Shown: piece by piece, positions 35,368 through 46,282 of the stretch
How the letters are laid out: the number at the start of each line of letters is the position of its first letter
Numbering within the stretch: the first letter of the stretch is position 1
DNA from: Cellvibrionaceae bacterium
Lineage (GTDB): Bacteria; Pseudomonadota; Gammaproteobacteria; Pseudomonadales; Cellvibrionaceae
Reading direction: 5' to 3'
Length of the DNA stretch: 64,000 nt
Assembly (NCBI GenBank): GCA_024707385.1
Contig: JANPZW010000015.1
Location: forward strand, 124,001-188,000
Made by a program: the position numbers and the translations under genes
The notes under the pieces: model-generated
What the model was told of the DNA's origin: nothing
What the model saw: the letters and a program-made list of their open reading frames with translations, nothing else
Database searches by the model: none

Positions 35368-37142
35368 ATGGCTAATATGCGCACAATCAGTTTTGATGGA
35401 ATCGTGGTGGGCGGCGGCGGTGCCGGCATGCGCGCCGCGTTGCAAATGGCCCAGTCCGGCTTCAAAACCGCGGTAGTGACCAAAGTTTTCCCCACCCGCT
35501 CACATACCGTTTCCGCCCAGGGCGGAATTACCTGCGCCATCGCGAGTGCGGACCCTAATGATGACTGGCGCTGGCACATGTACGACACCATTAAGGGGTC
35601 GGACTATATCGGCGACCAGGATGCCATCGAGTACATGTGTTCCGTTGGTCCAGAAGCGGTATTTGAGCTGGAGCATATGGGCCTGCCGTTCTCTCGCACT
35701 GACAACGGCCGCATCTACCAGCGTCCTTTTGGTGGGCAATCAAAAGATTTCGGTCGTGGCGGTCAGGCGGCACGCACTTGTGCTGCAGCGGACCGCACCG
35801 GCCACGCGCTGTTGCATACCCTGTATCAACAGAACGTCCGCAGCAACACCGTTTTTTCTGAATGAGTGGTTCGCCGTCGATATCGTCAAGAACCAGGACG
35901 GTGCGGTGGTGGGGGTTATCGCGATCAATATGGAAGATGGCGAGACCGTCTATATCCGCTCCAAAGCGACCGTTTTTGCAACTGGCGGTGCCGGTCGTAT
36001 CTACGCCTCCACCACCAATGCCCACATCAATACCGGCGATGGAATCGGCATGTCGATCCGCGCCGGTTTCCCGGTGCAGGACATTGAAATGTGGCAATTC
36101 CATCCGACCGGCATCGCTGGTGCTGGCGTGTTGGTTACCGAAGGCTGCCGAGGTGAAGGCGGTTATCTGATCAACAAAAATGGCGAGCGTTTTATGGAGC
36201 GCTACGCCCCGAATGCCAAAGATCTGGCCGGTCGCGATGTGGTGGCCCGTTCCATGATCATGGAGATTATCGAAGGCCGAGGCTGCGGGCCCGATGGCGA
36301 TCACGTGTATCTGAAGCTTGATCACCTGGGTGAGCAGACCTTGAATGAGAAGCTGCCGGGCATTTTGGAACTGTCGCGCACCTTCGCCCACGCGGATCCT
36401 GTGAAGGAGCCGATCCCGGTAGTACCGACCTGCCATTACATGATGGGTGGAATCGTCACCAACATCGACGGCCAAGCGCTTACCCAAGACGCAGATGGCA
36501 ACGACAAAGTTGTTCCCGGCTTCTATGCTTGTGGCGAAGTCGCCTGCGTTTCTGTCCACGGCGCCAATCGCCTTGGCGGTAACTCTCTGCTGGATCTCGT
36601 GGTTTTCGGCCGCGCTTCCGGCATGTACATCGAAAAAGCCCTGCGTGAGGGCGTCGATTATCGCCCGGCCAGCGACAGTGATATTGAAGCTGCCATGTCG
36701 CGCCTGAACCGTCTCAATCAATCGCAGTCTGGTGAATCTCCCGCAGTGTTGCGCAAAGAACTGCAGACCATCATGCAGAACTACTTCGGCGTATTCCGCA
36801 AAGGTGAGTACATGCAAGAGGGCATCAAGCAGCTCGCAGCTCTGCGTGGACGTATGGACAATATCTGGCTGCAGGACAAGAGCAATGCCTTCAATACTCG
36901 CGCGTATTGAAGCTCTGGAGGTGCAGAATCTGTTTGAAGTGGCTGAGGCCACGGCCATCGCGGCAGAGGCTCGTAAAGAGTCACGCGGTGCGCATGCGCG
37001 AGAGGATTATCAAGAGCGTGATGACCAGAACTGGCTGTGCCATTCACTGTATTTCCCCGCCGACAAGCGTGTGGGCAAGCGTGCAGTGAATTTCGCGCCG
37101 AAAACCATGCAAGCTTTCGAGCCCAAAATCCGTACCTATTAA
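35368..37142 (+). CDS. sdhA: Succinate dehydrogenase flavoprotein subunit (two frame breaks)
   Basis: FAD-carrying catalytic subunit. The FAD motif VVGGGGAGMRAAL and the covalent-flavin segment TRSHTVSAQGG are in the first frame. HPTGIAGAGVLVTEGCRGEGG, PTCHYMMGG and NRLGGNSLLD are in the second, and LCHSLYF near the C-terminus in the third. The frame slips in T6 (35852-35857) and again near 36893-36900, where deleting one base restores NTARIEALE. Each is one extra base. Restored length about 591 residues, normal for SdhA. The gene is essential to the TCA operon around it, so sequence error is far likelier than inactivation. Confidence 0.93.
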
Positions 37143-37164
37143 TCGAGTGAGGTAACAGGGTCAC

Positions 37165-37869
37165 ATGTTGAAAGTCGAAGTCTACCGTTACAACCCGGAA
37201 ATCGATAAAGCCCCTTATATGAAAACTTATGAGGTGGACACTCAGGGTAAGGATTTGATGGTGCTGGACGTGTTGGAGCTGCTCAAGGCGCAGGATCCGA
37301 CGTTGGCGTTCCGCCGCTCCTGTCGCGAAGGTGTCTGTGGCTCGGATGGATTGAACATCTCCGGTAAGAACGGCCTTGCGTGTATTACGCCTCTTTCCGA
37401 GAGTGCGAAGAACAATCGGTTGGTGTTGCGTCCTTTGCCTGGCCTGCCGGTGATTCGTGATCTGGTGATCGATATGGCTCAGTTTTATGAGCAATATCGC
37501 AAGATCGAACCGTTTCTGCAGAACAATACGCCAGCACCAGCAATTGAACGCCTGCAGTCTCCGGAAGACCGTGCCAAACTTGATGGGCTGTACGAGTGCA
37601 TCTTGTGTGCGTGCTGCTCCACCAGCTGTCCATCCTTCTGGTGGAATCCAGACAAATTCATAGGTCCGGCGGGACTTCTCCAGGCTTACCGCTTCCTGGC
37701 CGATAGTCGCGACACGGCCACAGAGCAGCGCCTGAGCAAGCTGGATGACCCCTTCAGCGTATTTCGCTGTCACGGTATCCAGAACTGTGTAGCGGTCTGC
37801 CCGAAAGGCCTGAACCCGACTCGAGCGATTGGACACATACGCAACATGCTGCTTCAGCGCGGCGTGTAA
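37165..37869 (+). CDS. sdhB: Succinate dehydrogenase iron-sulfur subunit
   Basis: Electron-transfer subunit, 234 residues. The [2Fe-2S] cluster motif is CREGVCGSDGLNI...LAC; the [4Fe-4S] and [3Fe-4S] motifs are CILCACCSTSCPS and CHGIQNCVAVCPKGLNP. Ends the sdh part of the operon; a terminator-like hairpin follows. Confidence 0.97.
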   Translation: MLKVEVYRYNPEIDKAPYMKTYEVDTQGKDLMVLDVLELLKAQDPTLAFRRSCREGVCGSDGLNISGKNGLACITPLSESAKNNRLVLRPLPGLPVIRDLVIDMAQFYEQYRKIEPFLQNNTPAPAIERLQSPEDRAKLDGLYECILCACCSTSCPSFWWNPDKFIGPAGLLQAYRFLADSRDTATEQRLSKLDDPFSVFRCHGIQNCVAVCPKGLNPTRAIGHIRNMLLQRGV

Positions 37870-37917
37870 CCCGCGGGAGCGGGGCGGCTTCCAGCCGTAA
37901 TAAATCCAAATATTGAT

Positions 37918-37939
37918 CCCCGCCTCAAGGCGGGGTTTT
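37918..37939 (+). terminator. Terminator between sdhB and sucA
   Basis: CCCCGCC-TCAA-GGCGGGG-TTTT: a 7-bp GC stem with a T run 48 bases after sdhB. It may be partial, allowing some read-through to sucA. Confidence 0.8.
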
Positions 37940-38098
37940 AGCATGTCGCCCCCGCCTGTTGGCTCGTGGCGGCTACAGCCTGAACAGCCTATTACTGAGT
38001 CGTTCAGAGGCGCGCACCAAGAATATTGGTTGGGTTTCCGATTGCCGTGGTGGCGATCAACCGCGCTTTCGACACTTGGTCACTCGACGGTGGATAAC

Positions 38099-40938
38099 AT
38101 GCAGCAAAATCTGATGGAGCTTCTCTGGAGTACTTCCCACATTTCTGGTGGCAACGCTGCCTACGTGGAGGATTTGTACGAGTCTTTCCTGCGCGATCCG
38201 AGCTCTGTATCCAGCGAGTGGCGCGCGTATTTTGAACAGCTGCCCCGAGTCAACGGCGTTATCGCCAATGATGTGCCGCATTCGGAAATCGTTGAATACT
38301 TCGAGCAGTTGGGCAAAAGCCGTTCTCGCCCAATGCTTGCCCCTGGCTCCGGTGCGGCTGACGTCAAGCACGAGCGCAAACAGGTTGAAGTGGTTCAACT
38401 AGTCAACGCTTATCGCCTGAGCGGACATAAAAAGGCCAGCCTGGACCCGCTGGGTCTTGCCCGTTCCACCAATCTGGCGGAGCTGGATCTGCAATTCCAC
38501 GGCTTGAACGCCGCAGATCTTGATGTGGTTTTTCAAACCGGCGATTTGTCTTTCGGCAAAGCCGAGGCACCGCTGCGTGAAATTCTGGCCGATCTGGAAA
38601 AGACCTATTGCGACACCGTTGGCGCTGAGGTCATGCACATCACCAACTTCGCCGAGCGCAAGTGGCTGTTGAATCGTCTTGAAAGCCAGCGCTCCACCGC
38701 AGTACTCGACTCGGCGGAAAAAAATATCCCTGCTGCAAAGCCTTACTGCGGCAGAGGGTTTGGAGCGTCACCTCGACAGCAAATACCCAGGTACCAAGCG
38801 CTTTGGTCTGGAGGGTGGGGAGAGTTTGATCCCGATGCTGGATGAAGCCATCAAGCGCGCCGGCACCTACGGCGCCAAAGAGATGGTCATAGGTATGGCA
38901 CACCGCGGCCGTCTCAATACCCTGGTGAATATTCTCGGCAAAAATCCTGCTGAGCTGTTCAATGAGTTTGAAGGCAAGAAACTGGTTGATACATCAGGCG
39001 ATGTGAAATATCACCAGGGCTTTTCTTCCAACGTCATGACCCCGGGTGGCGAAATGCACTTGGCCATGGCGTTCAACCCGTCGCATCTGGAGATCGTTTC
39101 TCCGGTGGTGGAAGGCTCCGTGCGTGCGCGCCAGGATCGCCGTCAGGACGTGGTAGGCACCCGCGTGGTGCCGGTAGTGATCCATGGAGACGCGGCTTTT
39201 GCTGGTCAGGGCGTGGTGTTGGAAACCTTCCAGATGTCGCAGACCCGCGCGTACAAAACCGGCGGCACTATTCACATCGTCATCAACAACCAAGTCGGTT
39301 TCACTACTAGCCGAAAAGAAGATGCCCGTTCTACAGACTACTGTACCGATGTGGCAAAAATGATCGAAACGCCGATCTTCCACGTCAACGGTGACGACCC
39401 GGAGGCGGTGGTGTTCGTGACCCGCTTGGCGATGGACTATCGCAACGAATTCAAAAAAGATGTGGTGATTGACCTAGTGTGTTATCGCCGTCGCGGTCAC
39501 AACGAGACGGATGAGCCATCGGCTACTCAGCCGCTGATGTACAGCGCCATCCGCAAGCATAAAACCACGCGCACGCTCTACGCTGAGCGTCTCGTGCAGC
39601 AACAAGCCCTGTCGGAGCAGCAGGTGGATGAGATGACGACGGAATACCGCGCCGCTCTCGACCGTGGTGAGCATGTGGCACGTGGCCTGGTCAGTGAGCC
39701 GGACCGCACCTTGTTCGTCGACTGGACACCCTATTTGGGCCACGACTGGCAGACGCCGGCAGATACTGGCTACGACTTGAAAGCGCTGCAGGCGATCGCG
39801 GAAAAAATCCTGCTCTATCCCCGACGGCGTGGTGGTGCAGAAGCAGGTCAGCAAAATTTATGAAGACCGCCTGAAAATGGCGGGCGGCGCTCTGCCGATC
39901 AACTGGGGTATGGCGGAAACCATGGCCTATGCCACCTTGCTGGAGCAGGGGCACCGGATACGCCTCACCGGTCAGGACGTTGGTCGCGGCACCTTCTCAC
40001 ACCGCCATGCGGTGGTGCACAACCAGAAGTCTGGAGAGGCGTACGTTCCTCTGCAGAACCTCTTTGAAGGCCAGCCGCCCTTCGCGATTTACGATTCGTT
40101 TTTGTCCGAAGAAGCCGTCCTCGCCTTTGAATACGGCTATGCCACCACCACGCCAAACGCGCTGGTGATCTGGGAAGCGCAGTTCGGCGATTTCGCCAAT
40201 GGCGCCCAGGTGGTGATCGACCAGTTCATCACCAGCGGTGAACACAAATGGGGCCGTTTGTGCGGTCTGACGTTGTTGTTGCCGCACGGCTACGAAGGGC
40301 AGGGGCCTGAGCACTCCTCTGCTCGCCTCGAACGTTTCCTGCAGCTGTGCGCAGAACACAATATTCAGGTGTGCATCCCCACTACGCCGGCGCAGGTTTT
40401 CCATATGTTGCGCCGTCAGGCTATCCGCCCGATGCGTCGCCCGCTGGTTGTCATGAGCCCCAAATGGATCTTGCGCCACAAGTTGGCCACTTCCACGTTG
40501 GAAGAGCTTGCCCATGGCAGTTTCAAGAACGTTATAGGGGATGACTCTGTCGATCCGTCCCAGGTGAAGCGAGTCATTCTGTGTAGCGGGAAGGTGTACT
40601 ACCACCTGTTTGAAGCCCGCGAAGAACGTCAACAGACGAATGTGGCGCTGGTGAGGATTGAACAACTTTATCCATTCCCGGAAGAAGATCTGCGCTTGGC
40701 GCTGAAACCCTTTGAGCATGTCACCGATGTCATCTGGTGTCAGGAAGAGCCGATGAACCAGGGTGCCTGGTATTCGAGCCAACACCGTATGAAGAGGGTA
40801 TTGGATAGGGTAAACTCTGACGCCTTTTTGCGATACGCTGGCCGCGCCGCTTCGTCTGCTCCCGCTGCAGGATATATGTCTACGCACGTCGAGGAGCAAA
40901 ACAAATTCATCAATGCCGCTCTGGATGTCACGGTTTGA
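38099..40938 (+). CDS. sucA: 2-oxoglutarate dehydrogenase E1 (two frame breaks)
   Basis: Thiamine-diphosphate E1 component. The N-terminal LWSTSHISGGNAAYVEDLY starts at ATG 38099. The middle frame carries GMAHRGRLNTLVNIL, NPSHLEIVSPVVEGSVRARQ, HGDAAFAGQGVV and RRRGHNETDEPSATQPLMY. The last carries RLTGQDVGRGTFSHRHAV and the C-terminal domain. Extra bases in A7 (38718-38724) and C4 (39819-39822) split the frame. Restored length about 946 residues, as expected. Confidence 0.94.
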
Positions 40939-41157
40939 TGGACCGGATCTGCCGGTCTGACGCGACCTATACTGCCCCCCGGACCTGATGTCGACGGCCG
41001 TCTTTAAAGTCGGCCGTTTACTCTAAGAAATTGCAGTAGTCATCGCGTGCGTCGAACGGGCCCGCAATTTCTTGCGTGCCGAGATTGAGCTAGATCGATT
41101 TGCTGCGGGCGTTGAGCGCCCGAACAACCTGAGCCTTAACTGAAGGACGAAATCGGA

Positions 41158-42379
41158 ATGACCATAGAAATCAAAGCCCCCCACATTTCCCGAATCCGTA
41201 CAAGACGGCACTATTGCCACCTGGCATAAGAAAGCGGGTGATTCTGTTTCTCGCGATGAACTGATTGTCGACATCGAAACCGATAAGGTGGTGCTGGAAG
41301 TCGTGGCCCCCGCTGATGGGGTGCTTGCCAATATTTTGAAGGGTGAGGGCGAGACTGTATTGAGTAATGAAGTCATCGCTCAATTGCAGGAGGGGGCTGT
41401 GTCAGCTTCTTCCGCCAGCTCATCAAGCAGCGGCGCCGCGTCCAGCAGCGCCGCTGCTTCCAGTGCTGGCGCCAGCAGCTCAGCCGCGCTGGTCAATCCT
41501 GCTGCGCAAAAAATTGCCAGTGAAAAAGGCATCGACCTCAGCAAAGTATCTGGTACAGGCCGCGATGGTCGTATCACCAAAGAAGACGTGGTCAATTTCG
41601 AAAAGTCTGCGACCAAAGCTCCAGCCAAAGCTGAATCTCCAAAAGCCGCTCCTGCGCCGATCGTCGAGCAGGGACAGCGCGTCGAAAAACGCGTTCCTAT
41701 GACCCGTCTGCGCGCGCGCATCGCCGAGCGTTTGCTCGACGCCAAACAAAGCACTGCCATGTTGACCACTTTCAACGAGGTGAACATGGGTCCGGTAATG
41801 GCGCTGCGCAATCGATATAAAGACCAATTCGAGAAATCGCATAAAGGCACGAAACTCGGCTTTATGGGCTTTTTCGTCAAGGCTGCGGTTGAAGCACTGC
41901 GTCGAATTCCCGCGGTCAACGCGTCTATTGATGGCAATGACATCGTTTATCACGGCTATCAGGATATAGGCGTGGCGGTATCGACCGAGAAAGGCCTGGT
42001 AGTTCCCGTTCTACGCAACGCCGAAAATATGAGCTTGGCCGAAATTGAAAATGGCATTCGCGACTTTGGCACCCGCGCGCGAGACGGCAAACTGGGCATT
42101 GAGGAAATGACTGGCGGGACTTTCACCATCACCAACGGTGGTGTTTTTGGTTCTCTGATGTCCACTCCCATTCTCAATCCTCCGCAGGCAGCCATCCTCG
42201 GTATGCACAAAATCCAGGAGCGTCCGATGGCCGTCAACGGCAAAGTGGAAATTCTGCCGATGATGTACCTGGCCCTGTCTTACGACCATCGTCTGATCGA
42301 TGGCAAAGAGGCTGTGCAATTCCTCGTGGCAGTCAAAGATATGATCGAAGATCCAGCGCGCATTTTGTTGGAAGTTTAA
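41158..42379 (+). CDS. sucB: 2-oxoglutarate dehydrogenase E2, dihydrolipoyl succinyltransferase (one frame break)
   Basis: Lipoyl domain with ETDKVVLEV (lipoylated Lys), an Ala/Ser-only linker (about residues 82-112), a peripheral-subunit-binding domain (GIDLSKVSGTGRDGRITKED) and a catalytic domain ending with YDHRLIDGKEAV. One extra C in C6 (41177-41182) breaks the frame after eight codons; removing it gives KAPTFPESVQDGTIATW, the normal start. About 407 residues. Confidence 0.94.
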
Positions 42380-42500
42380 TTTTCACCATCCGTCGCGGGG
42401 TTGGCTGACAACCCCTCACCCTGAAAGGGCGCGGCTAAAAATCAACCCGGTTTTTAGAAGTGTTCCGTAAGAGACAACAAAACACTTGGGGATAAAACCT

Positions 42501-43952
42501 ATGTCAACAAAATACGACGTCATCGTCATCGGCTCTGGCCCGGCAGGTTATGTGGCGGCGATTCGTGCCGCACAATTGGGTCTGAAAACCGCTTGTATCG
42601 AAAAGTGGAAAAACAAGGAAGGGAAGGGCGTTAATGGCGGCACCTGCTTGAACGTCGGTTGTATTCCCTCCAAAGCCCTGTTGGACAGCTCCTACAAATA
42701 TCACGAAGCCAAGGCGGATTTCGGTATTCACGGCATCAGCGCCGACGGTATCAAAATGGATATCCCCTCCATGCTCGCCCGCAAAGACGCCATCGTTAAA
42801 CAGCTGACCGGTGGCATCGCTGGCCTGTTTATGGGCAATAAAGTCACATCTCTTTACGGTACCGGTAAATTGCTGGCGGGCAAAAAAGTCCAGTTTGTCG
42901 ATTTTGAAGGTAAAGAAGAAATTCTCGAAGCCGAGAACGTCATACTCGCGTCCGGCTCCATCCCGGTAAATATTCCTGTCGCTCCTGCCGATGGCGATGT
43001 GATCGTCGATTCCACCGGTGCTCTGGAATTCAGCGAAGTGCCTCAGCGTCTGGGTGTTATTGGTGCGGGCGTTATCGGTCTGGAATTGGGTTCTGTGTGG
43101 AACCGTCTGGGCGCGAAAGTAGTGTGCCTGGAAGCGATGGATAATTTTCTCGCCATTATGGATCAGCAAGTCGCGAAAGAAGCGCAGAAAATTCTGACCA
43201 AACAGGGCTTGGATATTCGTCTGGGCGCCCGTGTGACCGGCTCACAAGTGTTGACCAAAGGCGACAAAAAAGAAGTTGAAGTTACCTATACCGATAAAGA
43301 AGGCAACGAGAAGAAAGAAATCTTCGACAAGTTGATCGTCTGTGTCGGTCGCCGTCCTTTCACGCAAGGCCTGTTGGCTGAGGACAGCGGTGTCAAACTG
43401 GATGAGCGCGGCTTTATTTACGTCAACGATTTGTGTTCCACCAGCGCACCCGGCGTCTGGGCAATCGGCGATGTTGTACGCGGTCCTATGCTTGCGCATA
43501 AAGGTTCTGAAGAAGGCGTTATGGTCGCCGAGCGCATCGCCGGCCAGAAAACCGTGATGAACTACGACATCATTCCTAACGTGATCTATACCCATCCGGA
43601 AATTGCCTCTGTCGGTAAAACCGAGGAGAAGCTGAAAGCCGATGGCGAAGAGTACAACGTTGGAGTCTTTCCTTTCGCTGCAATTGGCCGCGCCTTGGCA
43701 GCGAATGAAAAAGACGGTTTCGTTAAGATTATTGCCCATGCCAAAACCGATCGTATTCTCGGTTGCCATATCGTCGGCCCGAGCGCGGCGGATCTGGTTC
43801 AGCAAGTGGCAATTGCGATGGAGTTCGGCTCCAGCGCGGAAGATCTGGGCATGATGGTATTCGGTCACCCAACCCTGTCAGAAGCGGTTCACGAAGCGGC
43901 TTTGGCGGTACATGGCCATGCCATCCATATGACCAATCGTAAACGCAAGTAA
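42501..43952 (+). CDS. lpd: Dihydrolipoyl dehydrogenase
   Basis: E3 component shared by 2-oxo acid dehydrogenases, 483 residues. FAD site VIGSGPAGYVAAI, redox disulfide GGTCLNVGCIPSKAL, NAD site VIGAGVIGLELGSVW, and the His-Glu dyad in HPTLSEAVHEA. ATG 42501 has GGGG eight bases upstream. Lies with sucAB, its main partners. Confidence 0.96.
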   Translation: MSTKYDVIVIGSGPAGYVAAIRAAQLGLKTACIEKWKNKEGKGVNGGTCLNVGCIPSKALLDSSYKYHEAKADFGIHGISADGIKMDIPSMLARKDAIVKQLTGGIAGLFMGNKVTSLYGTGKLLAGKKVQFVDFEGKEEILEAENVILASGSIPVNIPVAPADGDVIVDSTGALEFSEVPQRLGVIGAGVIGLELGSVWNRLGAKVVCLEAMDNFLAIMDQQVAKEAQKILTKQGLDIRLGARVTGSQVLTKGDKKEVEVTYTDKEGNEKKEIFDKLIVCVGRRPFTQGLLAEDSGVKLDERGFIYVNDLCSTSAPGVWAIGDVVRGPMLAHKGSEEGVMVAERIAGQKTVMNYDIIPNVIYTHPEIASVGKTEEKLKADGEEYNVGVFPFAAIGRALAANEKDGFVKIIAHAKTDRILGCHIVGPSAADLVQQVAIAMEFGSSAEDLGMMVFGHPTLSEAVHEAALAVHGHAIHMTNRKRK

Positions 43953-43982
43953 AAAGCAGACGGCTGCAAAGGTCGCGACTCC

Positions 43983-44019
43983 AGGCGCAATGATGATCAA
44001 AAATCGTCTTGCGCCTTTT
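43983..44019 (+). terminator. Terminator after lpd
   Basis: AGGCGCAA (43983-43990) pairs with TTGCGCCT (44009-44016) and GATGAT with ATCGTC inside, followed by TTTT, 30 bases after the lpd stop. Confidence 0.75.
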
Positions 44020-44169
44020 GCAAATTGGGGCTGGTTAAAGCGGGTGAATTTCCGGTCTAGCTTGCAATAAAACGTTAGGAACCAGGCATTACCCGCCGAC
44101 GTTCCAGTTGTTCAACCATGTGTTGTTAAACCGCAAGTTTGGTAACACGTCAACCAACGGAAAAACATC

Positions 44170-45336
44170 ATGAATTTGCATGAATATCAGGCAAAACAGC
44201 TTTTTGCTGAATACGGCCTGCCCGTCTCTAAAGGAATCGCGGCAGAAACCCCTTCAGAAGCCGCAAACGCAGCCGGCATTATTGGTGGCGATAAGTGGGT
44301 GGTAAAAGCTCAGGTGCACGCAGGTGGCCGGGGTAAAGCCGGTGGTGTGAAGCTCGTTTCCTCCAAAGCGGAAATCGAAGAGTTCGCCAAAAAGTGGCTG
44401 GGCAACCGTCTGGTGACTTATCAAACTGACGAGCGCGGACAGCCGGTCAGCCGAATTCTTGTTGAATCCTGCACTAATATTGCGAAAGAGCTGTATTTGG
44501 GCGCGGTAGTAGACCGTTCCACCCGTCGCGTGGTTTTCATGGCTTCCACCGAAGGTGGTGTTGAGATCGAGAAAGTCGCCCACGAAACTCCCGAAAAAAT
44601 TCTCAAAGCGGTGATCGACCCGCTGACCGGTGCACAGCCCTATCAGGGGCGTGAATTGGCGTTCAAACTCGGTCTGGAAGGCAAGCAAGTTAAGCAGTTC
44701 GTCGATATTTTCCTCGGCCTGTCGAAAATGTTCCACGATCACGATTTTGCATTGTTGGAAATCAATCCGCTGGTGATTACCGAAGAAGGCAATCTGCATT
44801 GTCTCGACGGCAAAATTAACATCGATGGCAATGCTATTTATCGCCAGCCGAAGATCAAGGAAATGCACGATCCTTCCCAGGAAGACGAGCGCGAAGCACA
44901 CGCCGCAAGATGGGAAATCAATTACGTGGCTCTCGATGGCAACATCGGCTGCATGGTGAACGGTGCGGGTCTCGCCATGGGGACCATGGACATCGTTAAA
45001 CTGCACGGTGGCCGCCCCGCCAACTTCCTCGACGTAGGTGGCGGTGCAACCAAAGAGCGTGTTATTGAAGCCTTCAAAATCATTCTGTCCGATAAAAACG
45101 TCAAGGCAGTTCTGATTAATATCTTCGGCGGAATCGTGCGCTGTGACCTTATCGCCGACGGCGTAATCGGCGCGGTCAACGAAGTGGGCGTACAGGTTCC
45201 GGTGGTGGTGCGTTTGGAAGGTAACAACGCTGAGCTGGGTGCAAAAGTTCTGGCGGACAGCGGCTTGAATATTATTCCTGCAAAAACGCTGACAGAAGCG
45301 GCGCAATTGGTTGTTAAAGCGGCGGAGGGTAAATAA
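44170..45336 (+). CDS. sucC: Succinyl-CoA synthetase beta subunit
   Basis: ATP-grasp subunit, 388 residues. MNLHEYQAKQLFAEYGLPV, KAQVHAGGRGKAGGVK (nucleotide-binding), LEINPLVIT, and NIFGGIVRCD with succinate/CoA-site residues. The stop overlaps the sucD start (TAATG). Confidence 0.97.
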   Translation: MNLHEYQAKQLFAEYGLPVSKGIAAETPSEAANAAGIIGGDKWVVKAQVHAGGRGKAGGVKLVSSKAEIEEFAKKWLGNRLVTYQTDERGQPVSRILVESCTNIAKELYLGAVVDRSTRRVVFMASTEGGVEIEKVAHETPEKILKAVIDPLTGAQPYQGRELAFKLGLEGKQVKQFVDIFLGLSKMFHDHDFALLEINPLVITEEGNLHCLDGKINIDGNAIYRQPKIKEMHDPSQEDEREAHAARWEINYVALDGNIGCMVNGAGLAMGTMDIVKLHGGRPANFLDVGGGATKERVIEAFKIILSDKNVKAVLINIFGGIVRCDLIADGVIGAVNEVGVQVPVVVRLEGNNAELGAKVLADSGLNIIPAKTLTEAAQLVVKAAEGK

Positions 45337-46208
45337 TGAGTATCTTAATTAACAAAGACACCAAAGTTCTGTGTCAGGGTTTTACTGGTGCTCAGGGTAC
45401 CTTTCACTCCGAACAGGCCATCGCTTATGGCACCAAAATGGTTGGTGGTGTAACACCTGGTAAAGGCGGTCAAAAACACCTCGGTTTACCAGTATTTAAC
45501 ACCATGCTGGAAGCGGTGGAAAAAACCGGTGCTGATGCGTCTGTTATTTACGTGCCTGCGCCTTTCTGTAAAGACTCTATTCTGGAAGCAGCGCACAGCG
45601 GCGTTAAATTGATCGTGTGCATTACCGAAGGCATTCCGACTTTGGATATGCTCCAGTGCAAAGTGAAATGTGACGAACTTGGTGTGCGTCTGATCGGCCC
45701 TAACTGCCCCGGTGTGATTACGCCTGGCGAATGCAAAATCGGCATTATGCCCGGCCACATTCACAAGCCTGGCCGCGTCGGTATTGTTTCCCGCTCTGGC
45801 ACTTTGACTTACGAAGCGGTTAAGCAAACCACCGATTTCGGTTTTGGACAGTCCAGCTGTGTAGGCATCGGCGGCGACCCGATTCCTGGCTCAAACTTCA
45901 TCGACATTCTGGAAATGTTCCAGAAAGATCCGCAGACTGAAGCCATCGTCATGATCGGTGAAATCGGCGGTACCGCTGAAGAAGAAGCGGCTGCGTTTAT
46001 CAAAGCGAATGTGACCAAGCCTGTTGTTTCTTACATCGCGGGTGTCACCGCTCCTGCCGGAAAACGCATGGGCCACGCCGGTGCCATTATTTCTGGCGGT
46101 AAAGGCACTGCGGATGAGAAATTCGCGGCGCTGCAAGATGCGGGTGTAAAAACCGTGCGCAGCTTGGCGGATATCGGTAACGGCTTGAAGGAAATTACCG
46201 GCTGGTAA
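45336..46208 (+). CDS. sucD: Succinyl-CoA synthetase alpha subunit
   Basis: CoA-binding, phosphohistidine-carrying subunit, 290 residues. Rossmann N-terminus CQGFTGAQGTFHSEQA, GPNCPGVITPGECKIGIMPG, SRSGTLTYEA, and the phosphorylated His in MGHAGAIISGGKGTA. Last gene of the TCA operon; a strong terminator follows. Confidence 0.97.
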   Translation: MSILINKDTKVLCQGFTGAQGTFHSEQAIAYGTKMVGGVTPGKGGQKHLGLPVFNTMLEAVEKTGADASVIYVPAPFCKDSILEAAHSGVKLIVCITEGIPTLDMLQCKVKCDELGVRLIGPNCPGVITPGECKIGIMPGHIHKPGRVGIVSRSGTLTYEAVKQTTDFGFGQSSCVGIGGDPIPGSNFIDILEMFQKDPQTEAIVMIGEIGGTAEEEAAAFIKANVTKPVVSYIAGVTAPAGKRMGHAGAIISGGKGTADEKFAALQDAGVKTVRSLADIGNGLKEITGW

Positions 46209-46230
46209 TTTCCAATATATGGAAAGTTTA

Positions 46231-46256
46231 AAAACGGCCTTCGGGCCGTTTTTTTT
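46231..46256 (+). terminator. Terminator after sucD
   Basis: AAAACGGCC-TTCG-GGCCGTTTT with eight consecutive T and a stable UUCG tetraloop, 22 bases after the stop. It also separates sucD from the convergent RIO-kinase gene. Confidence 0.93.
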
Positions 46257-46282
46257 GCACTAGTAATTTTTACGGCCGGAAA

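Noticed and set aside
35591..36958. 455-codon open frame on the minus strand
   Set aside because: Antisense shadow of sdhA, His/Ala-rich and without motifs.
35368..42379. Decay of sdhA, sucA and sucB to pseudogenes
   Set aside because: Five one-base insertions, mostly in homopolymers, within an otherwise intact operon; sequence error is the simpler explanation.
44254..45306. 350-codon open frame on the minus strand
   Set aside because: Antisense shadow of sucC.
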